Source of the DNA: Blastocatellia bacterium UBA7656
GTDB taxonomy: Bacteria > Acidobacteriota > Blastocatellia > UBA7656
NCBI GenBank assembly: GCA_002483445.1
Contig: DLHY01000141.1
Coordinates: 15,970-79,969 of the forward strand
DNA length: 64,000 nt
Direction of reading: 5' to 3'
The notes under the pieces were generated by a model. The model was not told the DNA's origin and did not search any database. It saw nothing but the letters and a program-made list of their open reading frames with translations. Both the position numbers and the translations under genes were made by a program. This document shows, one piece after another, positions 43,370 to 52,481 of this stretch. Every line of letters starts with the position of its first letter. Within the stretch, counting starts at the first letter, position 1.

Positions 43370-45301
43370 CTAGAGGACTTGCTCGGCCAGATACATCAGA
43401 CTGGCTTCGCTCCTGCGATAAAACGCCTGCATCGTGATGACACCCGAAGGGCATCGCCTTGCGCACAGGCCGCAGCGAATACAACGGGTCTCATCCTTGA
43501 TGAGCGCGGCTCCGTTCGCGCCTTGAAACACTTCGGCCTGCTCGCCGTTCGGAAGCAGAGCCGTCGCTTCGACAGTCGTGGAAGCTATGCGAGAGAGCGC
43601 GACCAGATCGATGCACTCTTCCGGACACACATCCGCGCAGCCGCCGCATTGAATGCACTCGCTGCCCTGAATGCGCGAAGAATCGAATATGGTGTTGACC
43701 CAGCAGTGAAGACAACGACTCCCTTCGGCGCGGGCCTCTTCTTCAGTGAGGCACAACTCGACCTCTTCGCGCGGCTGGCGTCGTTCTATGGGAAGGACGG
43801 GAACGCGGCGGCGCGGTATGGTCTCGTAATCGCCGCGGGCGAAAGGATGGTTATAACCGAATGTCGGAAACACGCGGATGATATGTTCGTCCGCAGGATC
43901 TGTCCTTCCGGTCAGATAGGTGTCTATCGATCTGGCCGCGCGGCGTCCGTCGGCGACGGCTGCAATCACGATTCGAGGGCCGAATGCTATATCGCCTCCG
44001 GCATAGATTCCCGGCGCGGATGTCGCCAGCGTCTTCGCATCGACTACGACCGTCTGTTGAGGCGTGATCTCAATTCCGTGTTCCGCGCCCAAAAAACTGA
44101 GGTCGGCCACCTGGCCGATTGCCAGTATCACGGTGTCGCAGGGAATCTGTTTGAACGTGTCAGGTATAAACTCAGGGGCGAACCTTCCTGTGTCGTCGAA
44201 GACGCGAGCCACATCGATAGTTTCAAGCGCGGTGACGCTGCCGTTCCCAACTATCCGGTGCGGGCCGCGGCGATGAATGATTCGAATTCCTTCGTGCGAT
44301 CCTTCTTCTATCTCTTCCGAGTCGGCGGGCATCTCCTCGCGCGATTCGAGCGAGACCAAAGTGACCTTGCGTCGCAGCAGGCGAGAAGCGGCTATCGCGG
44401 CATCGGCGGCGAGGTTGTGATGTTCTTCGTCTGGAAGAGATGTGCCGCCGAAACGTCGGGCGCTTCGGGCCACGTCGAAAGCGACATTGCCGCCTCCGAC
44501 TACGACCACTTCACGGCCTACGGGGAGCGGGATTCCGAGATTGACGTTGACCAGAAAGTCGACCGCCGTCAGCACTCCCTCCTTATCCGCTCCCGGAAGC
44601 CGCAGCATCTTTCCCTTGCGGCATCCTGTGGCCAGAAAGATGGCGTCGTGGTCGGCGCGAAGATCAGCGAAGCTTACTCGGCGGCCTATATCGACGCCCA
44701 TTCGGAACTCGACGCCGAGGTATCGAATGAAATCGATCTCGCGATTGAGCAGTTCGCGCGGAAGTCGATATTCGGGGATGCCGAGTCGCATCATTCCTCC
44801 GGCGACAGGCGCGGCGTCGAATACGGTGACGCTATGTCCCATCAACGCCAGGTCATGAGCGCAGGCAAGCCCTGCCGGACCGCTGCCTATGACGGCGATG
44901 CGACCGGCCTTTTGCGCGGGCGGGCGGGGCCGTTCGACAACCCTGAGTATCTCCTCGAAGCTCGCTGCGCTTTCAACTCCGTATCGCTCGTTGACGAAAC
45001 GCTTCATAGCGCGGATGGCAATGGGTTGATCCAGTTGGCCGCGGCGACAGGCTGCCTCGCAGGGATGAGCGCAGATGCGCCCGCAGACCGATGCGAAAGG
45101 ATTAGGCGCGCGCGCAAGAAGATAGGCTTCTCGTATGCGGCCCTGAGCTATGAGGCTCACGTATCCGCCCGCGTTCGTGTTGACTGGACAGGCGGCTCGG
45201 CATGGAAAATTGCTTTCGAGGTAGCCGAGGCTTTGCGCATTTCTTCCTGTCCACCATGAATTGTCCGACCTTTGATTGTCGACGCTCGTCACAGCAGGCA
45301 T
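43370..45301 (-). CDS. GltD-like FAD/NAD(P) oxidoreductase with [4Fe-4S] ferredoxin tail
   Basis: 643 residues. The N-terminal cysteine set CRAACPVNTN ... CGRICAHPCEAACRR is that of the glutamate synthase small subunit. Next come FAD-binding VIGSGPAGLACAHDLA and NAD(P)-binding VVVGGGNVAFDVARSA, and GIYAGGDIAFG. The C-terminus adds two ferredoxin motifs, CIQCGGCADVCPEE and CIRCGLCARRCPSG. There is no signal peptide, so it faces the cytoplasm. As first gene of the Rieske/b operon it probably couples NAD(P)H or ferredoxin to the quinone-reducing side; similar subunits are recalled from anammox bc complexes. Glutamate synthesis is unlikely, as no large subunit is present. Confidence 0.85.
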   Translation of the reverse strand: MPAVTSVDNQRSDNSWWTGRNAQSLGYLESNFPCRAACPVNTNAGGYVSLIAQGRIREAYLLARAPNPFASVCGRICAHPCEAACRRGQLDQPIAIRAMKRFVNERYGVESAASFEEILRVVERPRPPAQKAGRIAVIGSGPAGLACAHDLALMGHSVTVFDAAPVAGGMMRLGIPEYRLPRELLNREIDFIRYLGVEFRMGVDIGRRVSFADLRADHDAIFLATGCRKGKMLRLPGADKEGVLTAVDFLVNVNLGIPLPVGREVVVVGGGNVAFDVARSARRFGGTSLPDEEHHNLAADAAIAASRLLRRKVTLVSLESREEMPADSEEIEEGSHEGIRIIHRRGPHRIVGNGSVTALETIDVARVFDDTGRFAPEFIPDTFKQIPCDTVILAIGQVADLSFLGAEHGIEITPQQTVVVDAKTLATSAPGIYAGGDIAFGPRIVIAAVADGRRAARSIDTYLTGRTDPADEHIIRVFPTFGYNHPFARGDYETIPRRRVPVLPIERRQPREEVELCLTEEEARAEGSRCLHCWVNTIFDSSRIQGSECIQCGGCADVCPEECIDLVALSRIASTTVEATALLPNGEQAEVFQGANGAALIKDETRCIRCGLCARRCPSGVITMQAFYRRSEASLMYLAEQVL

Positions 45302-45419
45302 ACCTCAGTTCCTTTGCTTTGATCCCTGAGATTTCGAGCCGGAGGGTTTTACACACGACTTCCTTCAACTTTTTCTCATAGCTTATGAAACTCACGCTCC
45401 GACCCGCCTCTACCTACGA

Positions 45420-45620
45420 CTACGCTGGCGCATCATCAGGCAAGAGGTGTGCCTGTCGGAATCCTGTTGATTTTTCGCGTGAAGCGATGAAGCAGTTGGG
45501 GCAGATTTCGCAATGATGGGGGATTTGACGCTGAATCCGTGATGCCTCAATTCGATCCCTTGCGCGCTCAATCGTCTGTTGATAAGGTAAGTCCCATACT
45601 TTCAGTGGACTCACAAACAT
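45420..45620 (-). CDS. Possible small protein with CxxCxxC motif
   Basis: 66 codons with AAAGGGAG just before the ATG (spacing rather short). The sequence includes PHHCEICPNCFIAS, a potential metal-binding knuckle, but only one such motif. No family recognised. It may be chance; it overlaps the region where the VPS10-like promoter should lie. Confidence 0.25.
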   Translation of the reverse strand: MFVSPLKVWDLPYQQTIERARDRIEASRIQRQIPHHCEICPNCFIASREKSTGFRQAHLLPDDAPA

Positions 45621-45626
45621 CTCTCC

Positions 45627-45646
45627 CTTTCAGGACAGCCTGAAAG
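45627..45646. promoter_or_regulatory. 8-bp inverted repeat, possible operator
   Basis: CTTTCAGG, four bases, CCTGAAAG, 46 bases upstream of the VPS10-like start and overlapping the ribosome site of the small opposing open frame. Confidence 0.4.
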
Positions 45647-45692
45647 AGTCGGAATCAATGACGCGCGCCTTAGGGCGCTACAGGAGGCAGAC

Positions 45693-48600
45693 ATGGCGAC
45701 GAAACGCTCTCTCTCCCGCGCTCTCTCGTTTATCACCCTTCTTTCGCTCGTTCTCTTCTGGAATTTCTCCGCGTTGAGCAAGGACGAAAATCCGCCCGCC
45801 AGCGCACCGTTCGACCGATTGCAGTTTCGCGAAATCGGTCCGGCTTCCGCCGGAGGTCGCATCGATGATTTCGCCGTGCTGGAAAACAACCCCGCGGTCT
45901 TTTATGTCGCCACCGCAACCGGCGGGCTTTGGAAAACTCTAAACAATGGCACGACCTTCGAATCCGTGTTCGATGATCAAACGACTTCTTCGATAGGCGA
46001 TGTCGCCATAGCTCCTGCTGACCCTAATCTTGTATGGGTCGGTACGGGCGAGAACAACAACCGACAAAGCTCTTCGTGGGGCGATGGGGTCTACAAATCC
46101 ACCAACGGCGGTCGGTCGTGGAAGAACATGGGCCTTCAGGAGTCGAAACACATCGCGCGCGTCATCGTCGATCCGGTGGATCACGATGTAGTATATGTCG
46201 CCGCACTGGGGAGCCTGTGGGGAGCGGGCGGTCAGCGCGGCGTCTTCAAGACAACGGACAGCGGATTGACGTGGAGCAAATCCCTCAGCACGGATGACAA
46301 CACAGGCGCGACCGAGCTTGTTATGGATCCGTCGAATAATAAAGTCCTCTACGCCGCAACCTATCAGCGAAGGCGCGCGACGTGGGGCTTCAACGGCGGA
46401 GGCGCGGGAAGCGCGATATGGAAATCAGCCGATGCCGGTCGCACGTGGACTCGTCTCGCGAAAGGTCTTCCTGAAGGATTGATGGGAAGAATCGGCATGG
46501 ATGTCTATCGCCGCAACCCGAACATTGTCTACGCTCGAATAGAGCATCAGAGAGAAGGCGGCGTCTATCGCTCTGAAGACGGCGGAGAAAGCTGGACACG
46601 GATGGGTGCGACTAATCCGCGCCCGATGTACTTCAGCCAGATTCGCATCGACCCGAACAACGATCTGCGCGTTTATGTTCTCGGCGTGCAACTGCACATC
46701 TCGGATGACGGCGGCAAAACTTTTCGCTCGGACGGCGCGCGCAATATCCACGTCGATTTCCACGCCATGTGGATCAACCCGGCAAACTCCGATCACATGA
46801 TTTTAGGCGGCGACGGAGGCGTGGGAATCTCTTATGACAAGAGCCGGACTTATGTATGGCTTTCGAATATGCCGCTCGGCCAGTTCTATCACGCCTCTTT
46901 CGATATGAAAACGCCGTTCACTGTTTGCGGCGGTCTTCAGGATAACAACACGTGGTGCGGGCCGAGCGCGATTCGCTCTGCGAGCGGCATAGCCAACGAC
47001 GACTGGTTCATCATCGGCGGAGGCGACGGATTCGTGGCGCTCGTCGACCCGACAGACCCGCGCATAATGTACGCCGAGTCGCAGGACGGACGAATGAATC
47101 GAGTTGATCGCGTCACAAACCAGCGCAAATCGATCCGTCCCGAACCCCCAGAAGGCGAAAAGCCTTATCGCTGGAACTGGGATACTCCCATGGCCTTGTC
47201 GCATCACAACCCGGCGACGATATTCGTGTGCGCCAATCGCGTTTTCAAATCCACCGACCGCGGCGATTCGTGGAAGACCATCAGCCCCGATCTTACGACC
47301 GGCACCGACCGCGACACATTGAAATTGATGGACACGCTCGGCAAAGACATCACGCTTGCGCGCAACGACGGCGTAGGCTCTTACGGCAACATCGTCACCT
47401 TTTCGGAATCGACCAGACGCGCAGGCATATACTACACAGGCTCGGATGACGGACAGGTTCAGGTGACGCGCGATGACGGCGCAAACTGGTCTAACGTGAC
47501 TTCGAAGATCCCCGGATTGCCAGCCAACACTTATGTCTCTGAGCTTGTCGCTTCGCGTTTCGATGAAGGAACCGTGTATGCGACTTTCGACGGACATCGT
47601 TTGAACGACTTCAATACTTATGTCTACGCAAGCAAAGATTACGGCCAGAGTTGGCAATCGATAGTCAGCGATTTGCCGAAGAGTCAGGTTGTGCGAACGA
47701 TCACTGAAGACTTGAAAAATCCGGATGTGCTTTATCTCGGAACCGAGAGCGGGCTTTTCGTATCCGTTGATCGCGGGAAGAAATGGATCCGAGTGAAGGC
47801 GAACTTTCCGACCGTGCCGGTTTATGAAATCACTCTGCATCCGCGCGACAACGCGCTTATACTGGCCACGCACGGGCGGAGCATCTGGATTCTGGACGAC
47901 CTCACGCCCATTCAGCAGTACGCGCGGGCGCAATCCGAGGATGCTTATCTCTTCGAGACTCGCCCTGCAATAGAGTGGAGCCGGTCGAGCGACCGTATGC
48001 GCGAGTTCGAAGGCGACATGAAATTCCTCGGCAAAAATCCTGATGTCGGCGCGCAGTTCACTTACTACCTGAAATCGGCGGCGAAGAATCTTTCGCTCAC
48101 AGTGAAGGATTCATCAGGAAACACTGTGCGCGAATTTTCCGCCGACAAGGTTAAGGACAAAGGCCAAGCGGGAATCAACACTTTCGTGTGGGATTTGAGA
48201 GTCGAGCCTCTGAGTGCGCCGCGAGGTCAGCCGCAGGGCGGTGGCGGATTTTTCGGCGGAGGACTGGACGGCCCGTTCGTTTTGCCGGGATCGTATCAGT
48301 TGGCCTTGAAAGTCGATGGCCGTGAAGTTGCGACCGGCTCATTCAACGTGATGGGCGACCCGGAGATAAACATTTCAGACGCAGACCGCCGCGCCTGGTT
48401 CGAAGCGGCGATGCAACTGCACCGCCTGCAAAAGATGATGAACGAAGCGGCTGAAAGCGCCGGAGCGTTGAACGAGAGAATAAGAAGTATGCAGCAGGCT
48501 CTCAAGGACACGCCCGGAGCGGCGGACTCGATCAAAGGCAAAGTCGAAGAGCTTGCCAAAAAGTTTGCGCCTGTTGGCCGAAGGTTCGGAATCGGGGCAG

Positions 48601-48857
48601 CCAGTCCGTTCGAGACAGGCAACTTCGAACGCATAAATGAAAACCTGCGCTTCCGAATCGGCGGACTCAAAAACAGTATTATGAACGCGACCGCTCGCCC
48701 GACCGAAACGCAGACTCGCATGATCCCCGAAGCGCGCGCGCTGCTCGAAAGAACGGTCGATGAAGCGAACGCGCTGATAAACTCTCTGCCTGCGCTGTAC
48801 AGGGAACTGGCCGATAGCGGCATCTATCCGTCGCCGGTCAAACCCATAAACAAGTGA
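45693..48857 (+). CDS. Exported VPS10/sortilin-like BNR-repeat protein
   Basis: 1054 residues. A signal segment (ALSFITLLSLVLFWNFSALS) is followed by LQFREIGPASAGGRIDDFAV, the usual start of this acidobacterial/Bacteroidetes family. The body has many BNR/Asp-box blades (GGRSWKNM, DSGLTWSKS, DAGRTWTRL, DGGESWTRM, DRGDSWKTI, DDGANWSNV, DYGQSWQSI), forming one or two beta-propellers. A final region has a beta domain (FTYYLKSAAKNLSLTVKDSSG) and a helical C-terminus. There is no sialidase RIP/arginine triad, so it is not a proven glycosidase despite common annotation as glycosyl hydrolase. AGGAGG precedes the ATG. Confidence 0.85.
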   Translation: MATKRSLSRALSFITLLSLVLFWNFSALSKDENPPASAPFDRLQFREIGPASAGGRIDDFAVLENNPAVFYVATATGGLWKTLNNGTTFESVFDDQTTSSIGDVAIAPADPNLVWVGTGENNNRQSSSWGDGVYKSTNGGRSWKNMGLQESKHIARVIVDPVDHDVVYVAALGSLWGAGGQRGVFKTTDSGLTWSKSLSTDDNTGATELVMDPSNNKVLYAATYQRRRATWGFNGGGAGSAIWKSADAGRTWTRLAKGLPEGLMGRIGMDVYRRNPNIVYARIEHQREGGVYRSEDGGESWTRMGATNPRPMYFSQIRIDPNNDLRVYVLGVQLHISDDGGKTFRSDGARNIHVDFHAMWINPANSDHMILGGDGGVGISYDKSRTYVWLSNMPLGQFYHASFDMKTPFTVCGGLQDNNTWCGPSAIRSASGIANDDWFIIGGGDGFVALVDPTDPRIMYAESQDGRMNRVDRVTNQRKSIRPEPPEGEKPYRWNWDTPMALSHHNPATIFVCANRVFKSTDRGDSWKTISPDLTTGTDRDTLKLMDTLGKDITLARNDGVGSYGNIVTFSESTRRAGIYYTGSDDGQVQVTRDDGANWSNVTSKIPGLPANTYVSELVASRFDEGTVYATFDGHRLNDFNTYVYASKDYGQSWQSIVSDLPKSQVVRTITEDLKNPDVLYLGTESGLFVSVDRGKKWIRVKANFPTVPVYEITLHPRDNALILATHGRSIWILDDLTPIQQYARAQSEDAYLFETRPAIEWSRSSDRMREFEGDMKFLGKNPDVGAQFTYYLKSAAKNLSLTVKDSSGNTVREFSADKVKDKGQAGINTFVWDLRVEPLSAPRGQPQGGGGFFGGGLDGPFVLPGSYQLALKVDGREVATGSFNVMGDPEINISDADRRAWFEAAMQLHRLQKMMNEAAESAGALNERIRSMQQALKDTPGAADSIKGKVEELAKKFAPVGRRFGIGAASPFETGNFERINENLRFRIGGLKNSIMNATARPTETQTRMIPEARALLERTVDEANALINSLPALYRELADSGIYPSPVKPINK

Positions 48858-48884
48858 GCGCAGTTTATTTTGATATGCGAGATT

Positions 48885-48948
48885 GCAGGGGCGCAACTTG
48901 CGCAGAGATCAAACACAGATGAAGCCTTCTGCGCTTTTGCGCCTCTGC
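48885..48948. repeat. Imperfect inverted repeat before the two-component operon
   Basis: Left GCAGGGGCGCAAC...GCGCAG and right CTGCGCTTTTGCGCC...CTGC pair over about 18 positions with a 23-base loop. It lies after the VPS10-like stop, 26 bases before the response regulator start; it may terminate the first gene. Confidence 0.55.
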
Positions 48949-48973
48949 ATGTAATTCTGAAGAAGGAACCCAG

Positions 48974-49660
48974 GTGAGGATACTTCTTGTCGAGGATGAA
49001 CCGAGCGCGGCCCGTATGCTGGCCAAGGGGCTGAGGGAACAGACCTTCGCTGTCGATGTTGCCTCCGATGGCGAGGTGGCCCTTTATCGCGCCTTCGACA
49101 ACGACTACGACCTTATCATCCTCGATGTAATGCTGCCGGGAAAAGACGGCATCGAGGTTTGTCGCCAGTTGCGAACGGAAGGTTTCAAAGCGCCGATTCT
49201 GATGCTGACAGCGAGAGATGCTGTGAGGGATCGAATCACCGGTCTTGACGCCGGAGCCGACGACTACCTCATCAAGCCTTTCGATTTTCATGAGTTGCTT
49301 GCGCGCGCTCGCGCACTGCTCCGTCGTGGCCCGGCGCTGCTTCCCGAAGAGATTCACCTGTCCGATCTCAGTATAGACACTCGCGCGCGCGCGGTCAGAC
49401 GCGCGGGCCAACTGATCGCGCTGACGGCCAGAGAGTACGCGCTGCTCGAATATCTGGCCCGCCGCGCCAACGAGGTAGTCACCCGCGCCGAGATCGCCGA
49501 GCATGTGTGGGATGAAGAATTCGATCCGTTCTCGAATCTCATAGAAGTTTATGTGAACCGCCTGCGCAGCCGAATCGACGAAGGCTTTGAGTTGAAACTT
49601 CTGCGCACAAGGCGAGGCGAAGGGTATATACTGACGGACGGGAGCGAGTCCGATGCTTGA
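48974..49660 (+). CDS. OmpR/PhoB-family response regulator
   Basis: 228 residues, GTG start with AAGGAA upstream. The receiver domain has the acidic pair (LLVEDEP), phosphoacceptor Asp in LIILDVMLPGKDG, the Thr in LMLTARD and Lys in YLIKPF. The C-terminal winged helix (LTAREYALLEYLARRANEVV ... RLRSRIDEGFELKLLRTRRGEGYIL) binds DNA. It overlaps its kinase gene by 8 bases. The regulated genes are unknown; adjacent secreted protein genes are candidates. Confidence 0.95.
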   Translation: MRILLVEDEPSAARMLAKGLREQTFAVDVASDGEVALYRAFDNDYDLIILDVMLPGKDGIEVCRQLRTEGFKAPILMLTARDAVRDRITGLDAGADDYLIKPFDFHELLARARALLRRGPALLPEEIHLSDLSIDTRARAVRRAGQLIALTAREYALLEYLARRANEVVTRAEIAEHVWDEEFDPFSNLIEVYVNRLRSRIDEGFELKLLRTRRGEGYILTDGSESDA

Positions 49661-51095
49661 TTCGGTAAGGACACGGCTGACACTGTGGTATGTGGGCGTG
49701 CTGGCGCTGGTGCTGGTCGCCTTCAGCGTCGGAGTCTATAGCCTGCTCGCGCGCAGTCTGAATGATCGCTTCGATGCCGGTTTGCGCTTGACGCTGGAAG
49801 CGATGACCTCCAATCTCGATCAGGACGCGCGGGATGCGCAGAACGCGCAGGAAGAGGACGAAAAGGAGACCCCGGAAGAGGCGGCTCGAAGCGGGGTCGA
49901 AGAAGCGTACTCTCCGCTTCAGTCCATGAGCGTGCGCGACGGTGAAGGGAGATTGCTTGCCGAAAAGCCCGCCGTCAACCTCCTTCAACCGCCGCCTCTG
50001 CCCGAAGACCTCCGAGCCACGGACCAACTCGCCTTCCATACATTCGGAAGTGGCGGCGGTGGCTATGGCTATCGCGCGGCAATTCAGAGGGTCCGCCTCT
50101 CAGACAACACCCTGCGGATCATCACCGTAAGCCAGTCGCGGGAAACCGTCGAAGGAGAGTTGAAACTGCTCAGGAATATTTTCTACCTTGCAGTGCCGAT
50201 GGCTCTCGCGGTTGCCGGACTCGGCGGATGGCTGCTGGCGCGCAAGAGCCTCGCTCCGGTCGTAGCGATGTCGGATCGCGCAAGGAGAATAGGGGCCGAA
50301 AATCTCGAACAGCGATTGCCTGTAGTCAATCCGCGAGACGAACTGGGTCGATTGGCCGAGACGTTCAACGAGTTGCTTGCGCGGCTGGGAGATTCATTCG
50401 CCCAGCAGCGACAGTTTATGGCCGACGCCTCGCACGAGTTGAGGACTCCGCTTTATGTCATGCGGACGGCTGCCGAGGTAACGCTTGAGCAGCCGCGAAG
50501 GTCGGAGAGCGAATACCGCGAGGCGCTCTCGATGGTCAGAGAACAGACGCGACGATTGACGCGCATCGTGGAAGATATGTTTACGCTGGCGCGCGCTGAT
50601 GCCGAGCGCCGCGATATGGAGCAAAAGGATTTCTACCTCGATGAACTCGTCTCGGAGACGGCCCGCGCCGCCAGCCTGCTGGCCGCGCACAAAAACGTCA
50701 GGATCGAAACCAGCCTGATGAGTGAAGTAGCCTATCGGGGAGATGAGAATCTGCTGCGCCAGATGATCCTCAATCTCTTCGATAACGCGATCAAATACAC
50801 CCCTCCGGGCGGAGAGGTCAGCGTCACCCTGACGCGCACCGACTCCGTCTGCGAAATAGCGGTCACCGACACAGGCATAGGCATCCCGGCTGAAGCGCAG
50901 GCTCATATATTCGAGCGATTCTATCGAGTGGATAAATCGCGCTCGCGCTCGGAAGTCGATAATGGCGGCGGGGCGGGGCTTGGGCTTTCCATCGCCCGAT
51001 GGATCGCCGAATCACACAGGGGCAGTCTTGAGCTTCGCCATTCCGATCATAGAGGAAGCACTTTCATAGCCGTCCTGCCGGTCTCCGCGCGCTGA
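49653..51095 (+). CDS. Membrane sensor histidine kinase
   Basis: 480 residues. Two transmembrane helices (about 10-32 and 170-190) flank a periplasmic sensor rich in acidic residues after the first helix (QDARDAQNAQEEDEKETPEE). HAMP follows the second helix. The HisKA motif is FMADASHELRTPLYVMR, and the ATPase has N (NLFDNAIKYTPPGG), G1 (VTDTGIGIP), F and G2 (GGGAGLGLSIARWI). Partner of the overlapping response regulator. Confidence 0.95.
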   Translation: MLDSVRTRLTLWYVGVLALVLVAFSVGVYSLLARSLNDRFDAGLRLTLEAMTSNLDQDARDAQNAQEEDEKETPEEAARSGVEEAYSPLQSMSVRDGEGRLLAEKPAVNLLQPPPLPEDLRATDQLAFHTFGSGGGGYGYRAAIQRVRLSDNTLRIITVSQSRETVEGELKLLRNIFYLAVPMALAVAGLGGWLLARKSLAPVVAMSDRARRIGAENLEQRLPVVNPRDELGRLAETFNELLARLGDSFAQQRQFMADASHELRTPLYVMRTAAEVTLEQPRRSESEYREALSMVREQTRRLTRIVEDMFTLARADAERRDMEQKDFYLDELVSETARAASLLAAHKNVRIETSLMSEVAYRGDENLLRQMILNLFDNAIKYTPPGGEVSVTLTRTDSVCEIAVTDTGIGIPAEAQAHIFERFYRVDKSRSRSEVDNGGGAGLGLSIARWIAESHRGSLELRHSDHRGSTFIAVLPVSAR

Positions 51096-51214
51096 GACCA
51101 TAGCGAATTCATCTCCGGCATTTATCTTCTGTTTATATTCCTTCTGCTAGATTCATGGCTCCGGCTGCCAGATGGTGTCGGATATCTCAATCCATTCAGC
51201 TAAAGGGGGAGGCT

Positions 51215-52327
51215 ATGAATAGAATCAATAGCGCGACAGCGCGTGTCTTTGTGAAACTGACACTCGGAACCGCCATATTGATGGCTCTGGCGCTCGCGGG
51301 GAACAGCGAGGGCGTCCGCACTGAGGGCAAGCGCCGCGACGATTTTTGTTCTCAAACGGCCCGCGCCCTCTACGATGCCTGCAAGGCTGAGGTAACGGAT
51401 GACAGCTTCAAAAAAAAGGCGATCTGCATAAACATCTCGGACGCGGAGGAACGCGAGGCCTGCTTCGAAGAGATGGAGGAAGAGCGCGAGGAGAGCCTGC
51501 AATTTTGTCGAGAGCAACGCGATGGGCGTCTCGACGCCTGCAAATCACTCGGCGAGAGTCGCTACGACCCTGACATCAACCCTGACCTCTTCGACGATCC
51601 CAGAAACCCGACGAACCCGAACCCTTACTTCCCGCTGACGGTCGGAAACCTATGGGAATACGGCGGCGGAAACGAGGTCAACACGGTGGAGGTTCTCAAC
51701 GAGACGAAGCTGATCGCAGGGGTGAGATGTATCGTCTTCAACGATCAGGTTTTCAAGGACGGCGATCTTGTCGAAGACACTGACGACTGGTTCGCCCAGG
51801 CAAAGGATGGCAATGTGTGGTACTTCGGCGAGGAGGTCAAGGACTTCGAGAGCTTCGATGGCGATGATCCCAGGAAGCCGGAACTCGTCAGCATCGATGG
51901 CTCCTTCAAGTGGGGACGTGACGGCGACAAGGGAGGCATATTCTTTTTCGCATCCCCCGCGCAAGGCAAAGTGCATCTGGAAGAATTCTCGCTAGGCAAT
52001 GCTGAGGATGTGACGGAAATCCTTTCGACGACCTACAGATTCGGCAGCAACCCGGAACTCGATCAGTTCGTCCCGCGACTGCTCGTTGATCGTTTCTGCT
52101 CCTCCGGCGATTGTGTGGTCACTAAGAATTTCTCGCTAATCGAGCCGGGCATCTTCGCGCGAAAGTACTATGGGCGGGGAATCGGTTTCTTCCTGGAGGT
52201 GAAGCCGGATACAGGAGAGGCCGTCCATCTGGTCGATTGCAACTTCGATCCGAGGTGCGCGAACCTGCCACAGTCGGCCGAGAGAGAGCGACCGTTGAGA
52301 GGGCGATCAAATCGGCTCCGCCGCTGA
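51215..52327 (+). CDS. Exported protein with NPYFPL...W domain (paralogue of 53690)
   Basis: 370 residues from the ATG at 51215 (GGGGGAGG upstream). Signal-like N-terminus, then a cysteine-containing, highly charged helical region (FCSQTARALYDACKAE ... CFEEMEEEREESLQFC). The C-terminal domain starts NPYFPLTVGNLWEYGGGNEV and includes VWYFGEEVKDF, GIFARKYYGRGIGFFLEV. A protein with the same layout of NPYF, YYFGEDV and ADGIGLL motifs is encoded at 53690. No named family; presumed cell surface or periplasmic. Confidence 0.75.
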   Translation: MNRINSATARVFVKLTLGTAILMALALAGNSEGVRTEGKRRDDFCSQTARALYDACKAEVTDDSFKKKAICINISDAEEREACFEEMEEEREESLQFCREQRDGRLDACKSLGESRYDPDINPDLFDDPRNPTNPNPYFPLTVGNLWEYGGGNEVNTVEVLNETKLIAGVRCIVFNDQVFKDGDLVEDTDDWFAQAKDGNVWYFGEEVKDFESFDGDDPRKPELVSIDGSFKWGRDGDKGGIFFFASPAQGKVHLEEFSLGNAEDVTEILSTTYRFGSNPELDQFVPRLLVDRFCSSGDCVVTKNFSLIEPGIFARKYYGRGIGFFLEVKPDTGEAVHLVDCNFDPRCANLPQSAERERPLRGRSNRLRR

Positions 52328-52351
52328 GGTTCATAACCAGAGGAGCCAAAC

Positions 52352-52375
52352 ATGTCGTCAGTGACGACCCTCTGA
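52352..52375 (+). other. Mini open frame MSSVTTL in a repeated module
   Basis: AGGAG, 6 bases, ATG-TCG-TCA-GTG-ACG-ACC-CTC-TGA, then A-ATG. It includes the perfect palindrome GTCGTCA-G-TGACGAC. A near copy with the same spacing is at 63948. It may be a translated leader or merely the palindromic repeat. Confidence 0.35.
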
Positions 52376-52392
52376 AATGATGAAAATAGTTC

Positions 52393-52448
52393 GTAGTACC
52401 GGCTTGAGCCGGAAGCTCACGCTACTACAAACTTCCGCCTCAAGGCGG
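52393..52448 (+). promoter_or_regulatory. Palindromic leader element before phosphatase gene
   Basis: Outer arms GTAGTA/TACTAC enclose CCGGCT-TG-AGCCGG; a second palindrome CCGCCT-CA-AGGCGG follows at 52435-52448. ACTACAAACTT follows each palindrome. The second copy leads directly into TTTTTCGGAGGAGG, the Shine-Dalgarno of the gene at 52482. Confidence 0.7.
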
Positions 52449-52481
52449 GACTACAAACTTTTTCGGAGGAGGATGCGCAAA

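Larger units (their letters stand above)
45302..45692. other. 391-bp divergent intergenic region
   Basis: Contains the promoters of the respiratory locus (leftward) and of the VPS10-like gene (rightward). Only two items stand out: a short minus-strand open frame (45420-45620) and an inverted repeat (45627-45646). No repeat family of the types seen elsewhere. Confidence 0.6.

Noticed and set aside
43379..45259. 626-codon plus-strand open frame opposite the GltD-like gene
   Set aside because: It mirrors a gene with complete FAD, NAD(P) and iron-sulfur motifs; the antisense protein has no recognisable domain. Long antisense frames are common here because of codon bias.
46803..47933. 376-codon minus-strand frame opposite the VPS10-like gene
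   Set aside because: The BNR repeats are clear on the plus strand; the antisense frame is a shadow.
45693..48857. Sialidase or glycosyl hydrolase
   Set aside because: BNR blades are present but not the arginine triad or nucleophile expected of sialidases.
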